Assembly: GCA_012719135.1 (NCBI GenBank) | Contig: JAAYAW010000023.1 | Location: forward strand, 1-58,707 | Direction of reading: 5' to 3' | DNA length: 58,707 nucleotides | DNA from: Chloroflexota bacterium | GTDB lineage: Bacteria > Chloroflexota > Anaerolineae > UBA1429 | Shown: positions 34,273 through 42,852 of the stretch, piece after piece | Position numbering within the stretch: position 1 is the stretch's first letter | Layout of the letters: each line of letters opens with the position of its first letter | The notes under the pieces: generated by a model | Databases searched by the model: none | The model's input: only the letters and a program-made list of their open reading frames with translations | Told to the model about the DNA's origin: nothing | Translations under genes and position numbers: made by a program

Positions 34273-36207
34273 CTAGCCAGCTTCCTCCAGTAGCGCCTCC
34301 AACCGCCCTTCAGGGAGATCTGAGGCGCGTCGGAAGATCATGGGCAGGGGGTGATCATACACGGTGAAGCTCTCATCAACGTATCCCAATACGAGATCGC
34401 TCGCCTTCCGCCCCTCGTCCCGCAACAACGCGGGGACCTCCAGACCGGATCTGGTAAACGGGTCATCGACCAAACGAAACGGCCCGAGTGAAGGGTACAC
34501 CTGCGCAAAGTAGGCCAGCTCAAAGCCCAGATCCTCAGCAAGCAGCCTCTGATAGTAGCGCGTGGTGGTCGGATAGCGCTCGGGCAGCTGCGTGACACTG
34601 CCGTACAGGCGGTTACTGGCGATCACGACATAGTCCGCGGACCGGAGCGCCTCCACCAGAGCCGAACGCTTTTCTGAGGTGTCGGGATCATAGGCGGGAA
34701 ACGTCAGAATGCGGTAATCCTCATAGCAGCGATGCTCACCCATTCCCTGCAGAATGGGAAGAGGCTGGTCCCAGTGCTCGATCAGCAACGTGCTGCCAGC
34801 CGGGACCTGCTCACAGATCCACTCGGTGGCCTGCTCCCAGGGGTGCACGGTAGCATAGATGTGCAAGAAGCTCAGCGTATACAGGGCGGAGGCCGCGACA
34901 ACCACCACGGCCTGCCCCCGCCCGGCGGCACGGGCGGCACGCCCCCCGTGGTGCACCAACCTATCGAGCAACCGTGCTCCCCACAGGCACAGAAGGGGCG
35001 TAAGAGGCAGCATGTAGCGCAGGAACTTGGCGTGGAAAGCACCGATGATCCCAAAGTAGATGACGAACCAAACGACGGGGATGACCTCCGGGAAGAGAGA
35101 GGACCATTTGCGCTTGAGTGCGGCCCGGATGAGCCCCCAGATCATCGCGACGGCTCCGGAGAAGCCGACAGCACCCAATGGCAGACCAAGCGACCACCAG
35201 ATCGTCTGTGCGATCTGGTAGATGTAGGGAACCGTCCGGGCGTATTGTCTTGTGTAGGGGAGATCCAGACTGCCGCTCACCATCATGCTCTCGGTGGCTA
35301 GATCCCCCAGGAAGGTGCCAAGGTCGATCAGGGCATAGGGCTCCAGCAAGACGAACGTGATGGCCGCAATCCACCCGGCAGCGATAATGCCGCGCACCGC
35401 CTCCGCACCCAGATGCCCACCTGAGCGCTCGGCCTGTGCGCCGTTCTCACGGCGGCCGAGGGCCAGCGCGCCGATCCATGCGACGGCCAGCGGAGCCATC
35501 AGCGCGGCCGCGCTGATCTTGATCGAACAGGCCAGCCCCAGCGCCATGCCCGCCCCCAGCATTCTCCCCAGCGTGGGCTTGTCCACCAGGCGCACGCTCA
35601 GGACAAGCACCAGCATGATCGCACAGGTCAGCAGGGTATCCACGGCGTAAAAGTGCGAGAGCTGAACGTGGAGCACAGCAAAGGTCAGAAAGGTCGCCGC
35701 CAGGAAAGCGGTCCAGCGCCCGTAGAGGCGCCTGCCCAGGGCATAGGCCAGCGCAATGGTGCCCACATCGGCCAGAGCGGAGATGACGCGGCCGATGACA
35801 TAAGAGGATCGCAGATTCGACATCGCCGGCCAGACCACTGAAGAGGCGTTGGCCATAATGCGCAGGAGGTAAAGAGGAAACGATCCGTAGGAGAAGAAAC
35901 CCGGGTTCCAGCTGCTGGCGGGCGAGAACAGGCTGTCCCAGTCTGGCGGCCAGCTGAGCTCGAGGTCCGCCGTCACAAAGACCACCTGCCGCTCGTCGGG
36001 ATGGAACAGGTAGCCGTGATCCCACGTATTACCGAAGAGGCGGACGCCGAGGGCGACAATCAGCAGCGCCGCGACGGCTGCCCGCTCGCACCAGACGCGC
36101 CTTGCTGAGTGGGCCTCTCCCGACCATCGATCCCGCCGCAGCCCACACGCCGCGGGGTCGGCCATGCGAGACGATCGCCTGTCCTGATCCGCAGCCGAGC
36201 ACGACAT
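34273..36207 (-). CDS. GT39-like membrane glycosyltransferase
   Basis: 644 residues: an Arg-rich N-tail, about 10-12 helices and a C-terminal soluble part. HPDERQ after the first helix parallels HPDER of the giant fusion, and further shared stretches (GRVISALADVG versus GRAMSAILDLL; QLSHFYAVDTLL versus QQSHYFTVDSAT) show that this protein and the giant's N-terminal module are paralogues. Family members transfer sugars from polyprenyl phosphate. It starts 4 bases after lepA; ATG 36165 is an alternative. The end of the protein repeats the DESFTVYDHPxxxxFR motif also found in the giant. Confidence 0.85.
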   Translation of the reverse strand: MSCSAADQDRRSSRMADPAACGLRRDRWSGEAHSARRVWCERAAVAALLIVALGVRLFGNTWDHGYLFHPDERQVVFVTADLELSWPPDWDSLFSPASSWNPGFFSYGSFPLYLLRIMANASSVVWPAMSNLRSSYVIGRVISALADVGTIALAYALGRRLYGRWTAFLAATFLTFAVLHVQLSHFYAVDTLLTCAIMLVLVLSVRLVDKPTLGRMLGAGMALGLACSIKISAAALMAPLAVAWIGALALGRRENGAQAERSGGHLGAEAVRGIIAAGWIAAITFVLLEPYALIDLGTFLGDLATESMMVSGSLDLPYTRQYARTVPYIYQIAQTIWWSLGLPLGAVGFSGAVAMIWGLIRAALKRKWSSLFPEVIPVVWFVIYFGIIGAFHAKFLRYMLPLTPLLCLWGARLLDRLVHHGGRAARAAGRGQAVVVVAASALYTLSFLHIYATVHPWEQATEWICEQVPAGSTLLIEHWDQPLPILQGMGEHRCYEDYRILTFPAYDPDTSEKRSALVEALRSADYVVIASNRLYGSVTQLPERYPTTTRYYQRLLAEDLGFELAYFAQVYPSLGPFRLVDDPFTRSGLEVPALLRDEGRKASDLVLGYVDESFTVYDHPLPMIFRRASDLPEGRLEALLEEAG

Positions 36208-36211
36208 CGGA

Positions 36212-38020
36212 CTAGTCGTTCAGCCTGAGCACGGTCATGAAGGCCTCCTGAGGCAGTTCCACCTTGCCCACCTTCTTCAGTCGTCGCCGGCCTTCCTTCT
36301 GCTTCTCCAGGAGCTTGCGCTTGCGCGTCACATCGCCACCATAGCACTTGGCGAGCACGTCCTTGCGCACCACCTTGACCGTCGCCCGGGCGAGCACCTT
36401 TCCGCCCACTGCAGCCTGAATCGGCACCGGGAACAGGTGCGGCGGGATCACGTCCTTCAGCCGGCGGACCAGCAGGCTCCCCTTGGCATAGGCGCTCTCG
36501 CGATGTACGATCACCGAAAGCGCATCCACAGGCTCTTCGTTCACCAGGATCGTCATCTTTACGAGGTCGCCCGCACGGTAGCCCGTGAACCGGTAATCCA
36601 TGCTCGCGTACCCACGTGAGCAGGACTTGAGCTGATCATGAAAGTTGACCAGTATCTCCGATAGCGGGATGTCAAAGTACAGCACGACCCGGCTGGCATC
36701 CAGGAACTCCATCTTGTCAAAGCCGCCGCGGTGACTCGTAGCCAGTTCCATCAGAGGCCCGATATAGTCCTTTGGCGCAAAGAGACTGATCTGCATCCAG
36801 GGCTCGCGGATTTCGCTGATATAGGACATATCGGGGAGTTCCGCGGGGTTATCCACGCTGATGGTGTCACCGCTGGTGAGCTCCACCTCGTATTCCACGC
36901 TGGGCGCTGTGGCCAAAAGATCCAGCTCGTACTCACGCTCCAGGCGCTCCTGGACGATCTCCATGTGGAGCAGACCCAGAAACCCGCAGCGAAATCCGAG
37001 GTTCAAGGCCACCGATGACTCGGGCTCGTAGACCAGCGAGGCATCGTTCAACTGGAGCTTTTCCAGCGCATCGCGCAGATCCTCATAGTCATCGTTCTCA
37101 ACCGGATAGAGCCCGGCATATACCATCGGCTTGGGCGGATCAAACCCGGCCAAAGGCTCCGTCGCAGCCCGCTGCCAACCCGTCAACGTATCCCCGACGC
37201 GACAATCCCGGACGTTCTTGAGCCCGGTGGCCACATAGCCCACGTCACCCGCGGAGAGGCTCTCCACCGGCCTCAAATCGGGCCCGAATATTCCGAGCTC
37301 GAGGGGCTCAACCTTTCGCCCGGTGGACATGATCTGCAGCGGCGCCTCACCCGCGATGGACCCATCCACTACGCGTACGTAGGCCACAACGCCCTTGTAC
37401 GAGTCATAGTGTGAGTCGAAAACAAGGGCTCTGAGAGGCTCGTCGGAATCGCCGACCGGAGGTCTGATCTGTTCGACGATAGCCGTCAGCAAAGCATCTA
37501 CGCCCGTGCCATCCTTGGCAGATACCCGCAGAATGTCGCCTGGCGACACGCCCAGCAGTTCCTCGATTTCCGCAGACACTCCCTCGGGGTCGGCCGAAGG
37601 CAAGTCCAGCTTGTTCAGCACGGGAATGATATCGAGATCGTGCTCCATAGCCAGGTACAGATTGGCCAGCGTCTGGGCCTCGATACCCTGCGTGGCGTCG
37701 ACCACGAGCAGAGCTCCCTCGCAGGCCGACAGCGCATGCGAAACCTCATAGCCAAAATCCACATGGCCCGGCGTGTCGATCAAGTTCAGCGTATACGTCC
37801 GCCCGCCCTCGGCGGGGCTGTAGAGCATGCGCACCGCCTTGGCCTTGATCGTGATTCCCTTCTCACGCTCCAGTTCCATGCGATCGAGGACCTGCTCGGC
37901 CATGTCCCGGCTGGCGATCGTGCCGGTATCCTCGAGAAGCCGGTCGGACAGGGTCGACTTGCCATGGTCGATATGCGCGATAATGCAAAAGTTGCGTACG
38001 AACTCTAGGTTATTGCTCAC
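36212..38020 (-). CDS. lepA: Elongation factor 4 (ribosomal back-translocase LepA)
   Basis: 602-residue translational GTPase that acts on stalled ribosomes. G1 AHIDHGKST (15-23), G3 DTPGH (82-86) and G4 NKLD (136-139) are intact. The LepA-specific C-terminal domain is complete, with the RKRKLLEKQKEGRRR stretch and the end PQEAFMTVLRLND. The start is GTG 38020 with a weak ribosome site. It lies between the AI-2E gene and the long glycosyltransferase run, and its stop is 4 bases from the next start. Confidence 0.97.
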   Translation of the reverse strand: MSNNLEFVRNFCIIAHIDHGKSTLSDRLLEDTGTIASRDMAEQVLDRMELEREKGITIKAKAVRMLYSPAEGGRTYTLNLIDTPGHVDFGYEVSHALSACEGALLVVDATQGIEAQTLANLYLAMEHDLDIIPVLNKLDLPSADPEGVSAEIEELLGVSPGDILRVSAKDGTGVDALLTAIVEQIRPPVGDSDEPLRALVFDSHYDSYKGVVAYVRVVDGSIAGEAPLQIMSTGRKVEPLELGIFGPDLRPVESLSAGDVGYVATGLKNVRDCRVGDTLTGWQRAATEPLAGFDPPKPMVYAGLYPVENDDYEDLRDALEKLQLNDASLVYEPESSVALNLGFRCGFLGLLHMEIVQERLEREYELDLLATAPSVEYEVELTSGDTISVDNPAELPDMSYISEIREPWMQISLFAPKDYIGPLMELATSHRGGFDKMEFLDASRVVLYFDIPLSEILVNFHDQLKSCSRGYASMDYRFTGYRAGDLVKMTILVNEEPVDALSVIVHRESAYAKGSLLVRRLKDVIPPHLFPVPIQAAVGGKVLARATVKVVRKDVLAKCYGGDVTRKRKLLEKQKEGRRRLKKVGKVELPQEAFMTVLRLND

Positions 38021-38077
38021 TGGGGCATCAGTCCCTGGTTAGCATGGTGGCGGGCAGCACGAACACGTGGATGCTAG

Positions 38078-38083
38078 AGTATA
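38078..38083 (-). promoter_or_regulatory. Putative -10 element upstream of lepA
   Basis: TATACT on the minus strand, 5 of 6 consensus bases, about 58 bases before the lepA GTG in the 94-base gap after the AI-2E gene. No convincing -35 is visible. It may drive lepA and the genes behind it. Confidence 0.4.
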
Positions 38084-38114
38084 CATCACGCCCGCCCGGC
38101 GTCGAATAGCCCCA

Positions 38115-39239
38115 CTAGACGCTCTGCGCTCGGAGAATCTCCATCGCCATCTCAGGCGTCGCGCCGCGATCGGTAGTTCGAAGATAGAGGTAGCGCGCCA
38201 CATCTCGCAGCATTGCCGCCAGAGGCACCGCCAGAAGCATCCCCCACAGGCCCGCAACCTCGCTTCCCACGAGCACCAGCACAATCACGATGGCCGGATG
38301 GAACCGGACGGCTCGCCCCGAGATGCGCGGCACAAGAAAGGCGTTCTCCACCTGCTGGATCACCACAAAGCCCAAAGCCACCCACACGGCCTTGATGGGA
38401 TCCACGAGCAGGGTCACCACCACCGCGGGAATGGCCCCGATGAAGGGTCCCAGGTTCGGGATGACCTCGAAAGCGCCCGCCAGAGTGCCCAGCAAGAGTG
38501 CCTGCGGCACGCCCAGGGCTGCCAGCAGAATCGTCGATGCCGCCGCTATCACCAGGCAGAGGATCAGCTGGCCCCGCAGGTAGGCACTGGCCAGGCTATC
38601 GATAATTCCTACGATGTTGTGGACATCACCACGCGCCGCCGGGGGGATCATGCGGTTAAAGGTCCGCTGTGCGCCGGCGAGGTTCGAGAGCACCAGGAAG
38701 ACCCAGATCGGCACGATCGCCATACCCACGATGAAAGACACCGTTGCCCATACCGTCTGAACGGTCTTCTCAATGCCAGTCTGAAGAGCATCGCCCACCG
38801 CCCGGATCGTGGTCTGCACACCTTCTTCCACGCTCGAGCGAATGGCCAGCGGTATCCGTTCCAGCAAGGCATCCACATCAAAGGATATCCTCCCACTGAG
38901 GTTCTCTGCCAGTTTGGGCACCGTACTGACCAGTTGTTGGGTCTGCGTGATGAGCTCCGGGACAACGTATGACAGCAATCCACCCAGCAGGCCGAACACC
39001 ACGAGATACACCAGAATGATCGCCAGAGTCCGTGCCACTCTCTTGCCGCGGATCTTGCGTGGCGCACGATCCTGCAGGAACTGCACAGGCGGGATCAGGA
39101 TGTACACCAGGATCGCGCCGATGAAAAAGGGAACGAGCGCCGCGGCCCCTTCGCGCAGCACAGCCCAGATGATGGCCATCACTAGGGCGATCAGTAGTGC
39201 TCTCAGTCGTTGTGCGCGGGTACCCAACCAAGTCGGCAT
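38115..39239 (-). CDS. AI-2E family transporter (UPF0118/PerM type)
   Basis: 374 residues with about eight helices: two N-terminal pairs, a soluble segment (residues about 90-150), then a dense hydrophobic C-terminal half with the family-typical GxxxGxxxG-like and PNLGPFIGAIPAV stretches. Named after the E. coli AI-2 exporter TqsA, but the family is broad (ions, small metabolites) and the substrate cannot be inferred. ATG 39239 has GAGG eight bases upstream; a GTG at 39248 overlaps less well. It follows tlyA after about 10 bases. Confidence 0.87.
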   Translation of the reverse strand: MPTWLGTRAQRLRALLIALVMAIIWAVLREGAAALVPFFIGAILVYILIPPVQFLQDRAPRKIRGKRVARTLAIILVYLVVFGLLGGLLSYVVPELITQTQQLVSTVPKLAENLSGRISFDVDALLERIPLAIRSSVEEGVQTTIRAVGDALQTGIEKTVQTVWATVSFIVGMAIVPIWVFLVLSNLAGAQRTFNRMIPPAARGDVHNIVGIIDSLASAYLRGQLILCLVIAAASTILLAALGVPQALLLGTLAGAFEVIPNLGPFIGAIPAVVVTLLVDPIKAVWVALGFVVIQQVENAFLVPRISGRAVRFHPAIVIVLVLVGSEVAGLWGMLLAVPLAAMLRDVARYLYLRTTDRGATPEMAMEILRAQSV

Positions 39240-39249
39240 CTGGCTCACC

Positions 39250-40029
39250 TCAATCCAGTGCTTGTCCTATCGCAGCATCCAGCTCGTCACCGATCGCAAT
39301 CGGCGGGTGCTCCGTGTTCCTGCCAAGCCATGCCAGGAACTCGATGTTCCCGGCCGGCCCCACCAGAGGCGACCGGGTCAGTCCCAGAATCTGCCAGCCA
39401 GAGACCGTGGCATTCTCTAGAACACGGCGGATTACGTCTCGATGCGTTATGCGGTCGCGCACAACACCGCCGCGCCCAACGCGATCGGCCCCCGCCTCGA
39501 ACTGCGGTTTGATGAGCGCCACGGCCTCTCCCCTGTGGGCCAGCCAGTTCAGCGCACGCGGCAGGATCAAGTCCAGAGAGATGAACGATACGTCGATGCT
39601 GATGCGCTGCACCAACTCCGGTAGTGCCTCCAGATGACGTGCGTTGGTTCTCTCCATCACCAGCACCCGCGGGTCCTGCCTGAGCTTCCAGGCGAGTTGA
39701 CCGTACCCCACGTCGATGGCATATACGCGAAGAGCCCCGCGCTGAAGCCACAGGTCCGTGAACCCACCTGTGGAGGCGCCGATGTCCGCCACGATAAGGC
39801 CCTCTGCGGAGATATCGTACAGGTCCAGCGCCTTCTCAAGCTTCAGCCCGCCCCGACTGACGTAGGCTGGCTCGCGCTCGATCTGTATCTCGGCATCATC
39901 TTCCACGGGCGCCCCCGGTTTGTCGACTACGAGCCCGTTCACGCGCACCTCGCCAGCCATGATCAGGCGGCGCGCCCATTCCCGGCTCTTTGTCATCCCC
40001 CTGCTATAGATCGCTTGATCCAAACGCAA
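39250..40029 (-). CDS. TlyA-family rRNA (cytidine-2'-O)-methyltransferase
   Basis: 259 residues. Residues 1-60 form an S4 RNA-binding domain (MRLDQAIYSRGMTKSREWAR). The rest is an FtsJ-like SAM domain with VADIGASTGGFTD (80-92) and AIDVGYGQLAW. Family members methylate 2'-OH groups of 16S and/or 23S rRNA cytidines; haemolysin is an old name. The TTG start 40029 has GAGAGG seven bases upstream and gives the standard N-terminus. Divergent from the UbiA gene. Confidence 0.9.
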   Translation of the reverse strand: MRLDQAIYSRGMTKSREWARRLIMAGEVRVNGLVVDKPGAPVEDDAEIQIEREPAYVSRGGLKLEKALDLYDISAEGLIVADIGASTGGFTDLWLQRGALRVYAIDVGYGQLAWKLRQDPRVLVMERTNARHLEALPELVQRISIDVSFISLDLILPRALNWLAHRGEAVALIKPQFEAGADRVGRGGVVRDRITHRDVIRRVLENATVSGWQILGLTRSPLVGPAGNIEFLAWLGRNTEHPPIAIGDELDAAIGQALD

Positions 40030-40089
40030 GTAAAAGCCTCTCCCTCATCGCACGACCAACGGCGTCCGCCTTGCAGAACGCCCCCTCCT

Positions 40090-40118
40090 TTGACGCGGCG
40101 CACGTGTCTTCATAAGAT
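40090..40118 (+). promoter_or_regulatory. Putative promoter of the UbiA-family gene
   Basis: TTGACG (40090-40095; 5 of 6) and TAAGAT (40113-40118; 4 of 6) with an ideal 17-base spacer, 30 bases before ATG 40149. Confidence 0.55.
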
Positions 40119-40148
40119 TAGCCCACTTCAGTGGAGGAGACCAGTCGC

Positions 40149-41018
40149 ATGCGGATGTTGATCAGGGCTATGCGTCCAAAGCAGTGGGCCAAAAACGCGT
40201 TCGTGTTTGCTGCACTCCTCTTCGACGGACGCCTCGGTGAGCTGGGTGCGTTGGCCAGGACCCTCGTTGCCTTTGTCGTGTTCGTATCGGTTTCGAGCGC
40301 TATCTACCTCATCAATGACCTTGCCGATCTCGAGAACGACCGGAATCACCCAGAGAAGCGCCTGCGCCCTCTGGCTTCAGGCGCGCTCAAGCCGGCAACG
40401 GCCCGCATTGCTGCGCTCGTGCTCCTCGTGGCGAGCTTTGCCCTGGCGTCCGCCTTCGTTCCACAGGTCCTGATCATCACGGCAGCCTATATGGTGCTCA
40501 TGCTTCTATACACTTACAGGCTGAAACACGTGGTCATCATCGACGTCATGGCTATCGCAGCGGGCTTTGTGCTGCGCGTGGCGGCCGGGGCAGCCGCGGT
40601 GCAGGTCACACGCTTTTCGCCCTGGCTATACGTCTGCACCACTCTCCTGTCTCTGTTCATCGCTCTCAACAAGCGCCGTCACGAGATAAAGCTACTCGAC
40701 GAAACGGCCGTGGATCACCGAGCCATCCTGCGCGAGTACAGCGTGCCTTTTCTTGACGAGATGACCTCACTGGTTACCGCCACGACACTCGCGGCCTACT
40801 CCTTCTACACCTTCTCCGCGCCAAACCTGCCGGAAAACCACACCATGATGCTGACGCTGCCCTTTGTCATGTACGGGGTCTTCCGCTACCTCTACCTCAT
40901 ACATGTACGCGATCTAGGTGGAACGCCGGAGGACATCGTCCTAGGGGATCGCCCGCTTCTCGTCGATATCCTCCTGTGGGCGTTGACGGCCGGACTGGTG
41001 CTTTACTGGCCCTGGTAA
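40149..41018 (+). CDS. UbiA-family prenyltransferase, decaprenyl-phosphate phosphoribosyltransferase-like
   Basis: 289 residues, about nine helices. RPKQWAKNAF at the N-terminus, NDLADLENDRNHPEKR (56-71; Asp60, Asp64 and the HPxKR tail) and the C-terminal YGVFRYLYLIH with DIVLGDRPLLVDILLW are the pattern of DPPR synthase (Rv3806c type), which joins polyprenyl phosphate to 5-phosphoribose diphosphate. That product is the precursor of polyprenyl-phosphate pentose donors. ATG 40149 is chosen over GTG 40131 because GGAGGAGA lies nine bases upstream. It could supply lipid-linked pentose to the GT39-like enzymes; this link is inference. Other UbiA substrates are possible. Confidence 0.82.
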   Translation: MRMLIRAMRPKQWAKNAFVFAALLFDGRLGELGALARTLVAFVVFVSVSSAIYLINDLADLENDRNHPEKRLRPLASGALKPATARIAALVLLVASFALASAFVPQVLIITAAYMVLMLLYTYRLKHVVIIDVMAIAAGFVLRVAAGAAAVQVTRFSPWLYVCTTLLSLFIALNKRRHEIKLLDETAVDHRAILREYSVPFLDEMTSLVTATTLAAYSFYTFSAPNLPENHTMMLTLPFVMYGVFRYLYLIHVRDLGGTPEDIVLGDRPLLVDILLWALTAGLVLYWPW

Positions 41019-41041
41019 CTGCGCCCATCCCGCGATCCTGA

Positions 41042-41111
41042 CCTTTGGCGCCCTGGCAGCACCGAAGGACGCCAAAGGCAGGCCAGATCCCGATTGGGGA
41101 TCTAGCCTGCC
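41042..41111. terminator. Overlapping hairpins between convergent ubiA-like gene and rpsI
   Basis: A 15-bp stem with one mismatch (41077-41091 with 41097-41111; arm start GGCAGGC, loop GATTG) adjoins a second possible stem, CCTTTGGCG (41042-41050) with CGCCAAAGG (41070-41078). The two share two bases. They lie between the stops of the two convergent genes and probably end both transcripts. On the minus strand only TTT follows the strong stem. Confidence 0.7.
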
Positions 41112-41137
41112 AAAGAGGTCAGAACCGCGCCAGCGAT

Positions 41138-41530
41138 CTAGCGCTTTGTGTACTGAGGAGCCTTACGGGCACGCTTGAGGCCCGGCTTTTTGCGCTCCTT
41201 GGCCCTCGGATCACGCGTGAGGTAGCCGCCCCTGCGAAGCGCATCCCTCAGCTCCGGGTCAGCCACCAGTAGCGCGCGCGCTACGCCATGGCGGATCGCG
41301 CCGGCTTGACCGGTTACGCCGCCACCAGCCACCACAACGGATACACGATACTTGTCCATCGTCTCCGTAGCCACCAATGGCTCGGAGGCATCGCGCATAT
41401 CCGTCACCCGAGAGAAATACTCGGTAGCAGGCTTTCCATTCACAACAAACCCGGTCTCACCCGGATACAGCCGTACGCGCGCGGCTGCCGTCTTGCGCCG
41501 GCCAGTGCCGTAATAGTACTCCAACGCCAC
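41138..41530 (-). CDS. rpsI: 30S ribosomal protein S9
   Basis: 130 residues ending in the S9 tail that reaches the P-site (KRARKAPQYTKR, final Lys-Arg). The YYYGTGRRKTAAARVRL start is the family signature. Last gene of the superoperon, 22 bases after rplM; rplM-rpsI is a near-universal pair. Confidence 0.97.
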   Translation of the reverse strand: MALEYYYGTGRRKTAAARVRLYPGETGFVVNGKPATEYFSRVTDMRDASEPLVATETMDKYRVSVVVAGGGVTGQAGAIRHGVARALLVADPELRDALRRGGYLTRDPRAKERKKPGLKRARKAPQYTKR

Positions 41531-41552
41531 GTGTCGTCCTCCTTACTCGCTC

Positions 41553-41981
41553 TCAGAGATCCAGGGGTTGCGGCTTTTGAGCCTCATGCGGATGCTCAGG
41601 CCCGGCATACACCTTCAACTTGGTGTACATCGCCCGCCCGAGGCGGTTCTTCGGAAGCATGCCCCGCACGGCGTGCTCGATTACCCGCTCTGGATGGCTC
41701 TTTAACATATCACTGAGTGAGACGGCCGTCAGTCCTCCGGGGTGCAGCGAATGACGGTAATAGAACTTGTCCGTCATCTTGTTCCCCGTGACCTGCACTT
41801 TGTCAGCGTTCACGACGATCACATAGTCACCCAGATCCATGCTCGGCGTGTAGGCCGGCTTGTGCTTCCCGCGAAGAATCGTCGCTACCCGCGTCGCTAG
41901 GCGCCCGAGGCTCTGCCCCTCAGCGTCCACCACGAACCACGAGCGCTCGATATCTCCGCCCTTGACTACATAGGTCTTCAC
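41553..41981 (-). CDS. rplM: 50S ribosomal protein L13
   Basis: 142 residues, the same as E. coli L13. I start it at GTG 41981 ([15 protein letters not shown]), which has AAGGAG eight bases upstream, rather than GTG 41990. [21 protein letters not shown] is the conserved C-terminal segment. Confidence 0.96.
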   Translation of the reverse strand: MKTYVVKGGDIERSWFVVDAEGQSLGRLATRVATILRGKHKPAYTPSMDLGDYVIVVNADKVQVTGNKMTDKFYYRHSLHPGGLTAVSLSDMLKSHPERVIEHAVRGMLPKNRLGRAMYTKLKVYAGPEHPHEAQKPQPLDL

Positions 41982-42019
41982 TCGTCCCACTCCTTATACT
42001 CCCGCGGAGCATTAAGTAC

Positions 42020-42035
42020 CTGCAGTTGACTGCAG
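42020..42035. promoter_or_regulatory. Palindrome in the truA-rplM gap
   Basis: CTGCAGT (42020-42026) and ACTGCAG (42029-42035) flank two bases. A GC-rich short hairpin (AGCGCC/GGCGCT) lies beside it near 42050-42061. Together they could be an L13 leader structure or merely chance. Confidence 0.3.
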
Positions 42036-42062
42036 CCTGCCGGATCAGCGCCCGGCGCTTGT

Positions 42063-42830
42063 TCACTCTCCCGCATAGTGCGCTTCCCAAAAGAACAGCC
42101 CACGGGCGGGTGCCGGCGGCCCTGCCCGGGCAGGATCTCCGGCTCTGATGATGTCACGGACATCGTCCGGCTCCAAATGCCCCTCAGAGACCCGCACCAG
42201 GGTACCGACCACCCGTCTCACCATTCCACGCAGAAAGCCGTTCGCTTCAATGGAGAACTGCCAGATGGGCGCTCCCCACGGTAGCTGCGGCTCCCGTCGC
42301 CACTCTGCTCGCATCACCCGGCGCACCGTCGATCGCCCACCTGCAGCCGTCCCAAAGGCCCTCAGATCATGCTCGCCGACGATCATCTCTGAAGCACACT
42401 TCACGCGGCTCTCGTCGATGCCGCTGCTGACGCGCCAGGCGAAACGATCCAAGTGCGGCAACCGAACCGTGCTCTGATATATCCTGTAAACGTACTCGCG
42501 GCTCGTCGCGCTGTACCGTGCGTGAAAGCTCTCCGCAACCCTCTCGACTCCACTCACGGCTACGTCACCCGGAAGGAGCGCATTCAGCGCCCGCTGTAAT
42601 TCATCCGGCGAGTGCCTCCATGCCGAACGGTAACTGACCACCAGCCCGACGGCATGGACCCCTGCATCGGTTCGACCTGCTCCAGCTACGCGATCTGCCG
42701 AACCCGTCGCAGAACCCAAAGCCTTCTCAAGCGCACCCTGTATCGTCTGTCGTCCCGGTTGGCTCTGGAAGCCGGAATACCCTGTTCCATCGTAGGCCAC
42801 GATCATCCGGTAATTCTGTGGCTCCGCCAT
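42063..42830 (-). CDS. truA: tRNA pseudouridine(38-40) synthase
   Basis: 255 residues. The catalytic Asp is in GRTDAGVHA (Asp55). VAYDGTGYSGFQ at the N-terminus and FLRGMVRRVVGTLV near the C-terminus are TruA signatures. Modifies U38-40 in the tRNA anticodon stem-loop. Common between rplQ and rplM in this operon. Confidence 0.96.
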   Translation of the reverse strand: MAEPQNYRMIVAYDGTGYSGFQSQPGRQTIQGALEKALGSATGSADRVAGAGRTDAGVHAVGLVVSYRSAWRHSPDELQRALNALLPGDVAVSGVERVAESFHARYSATSREYVYRIYQSTVRLPHLDRFAWRVSSGIDESRVKCASEMIVGEHDLRAFGTAAGGRSTVRRVMRAEWRREPQLPWGAPIWQFSIEANGFLRGMVRRVVGTLVRVSEGHLEPDDVRDIIRAGDPARAGPPAPARGLFFWEAHYAGE

Positions 42831-42852
42831 AGGGACTGCCTACTAACCGCTC

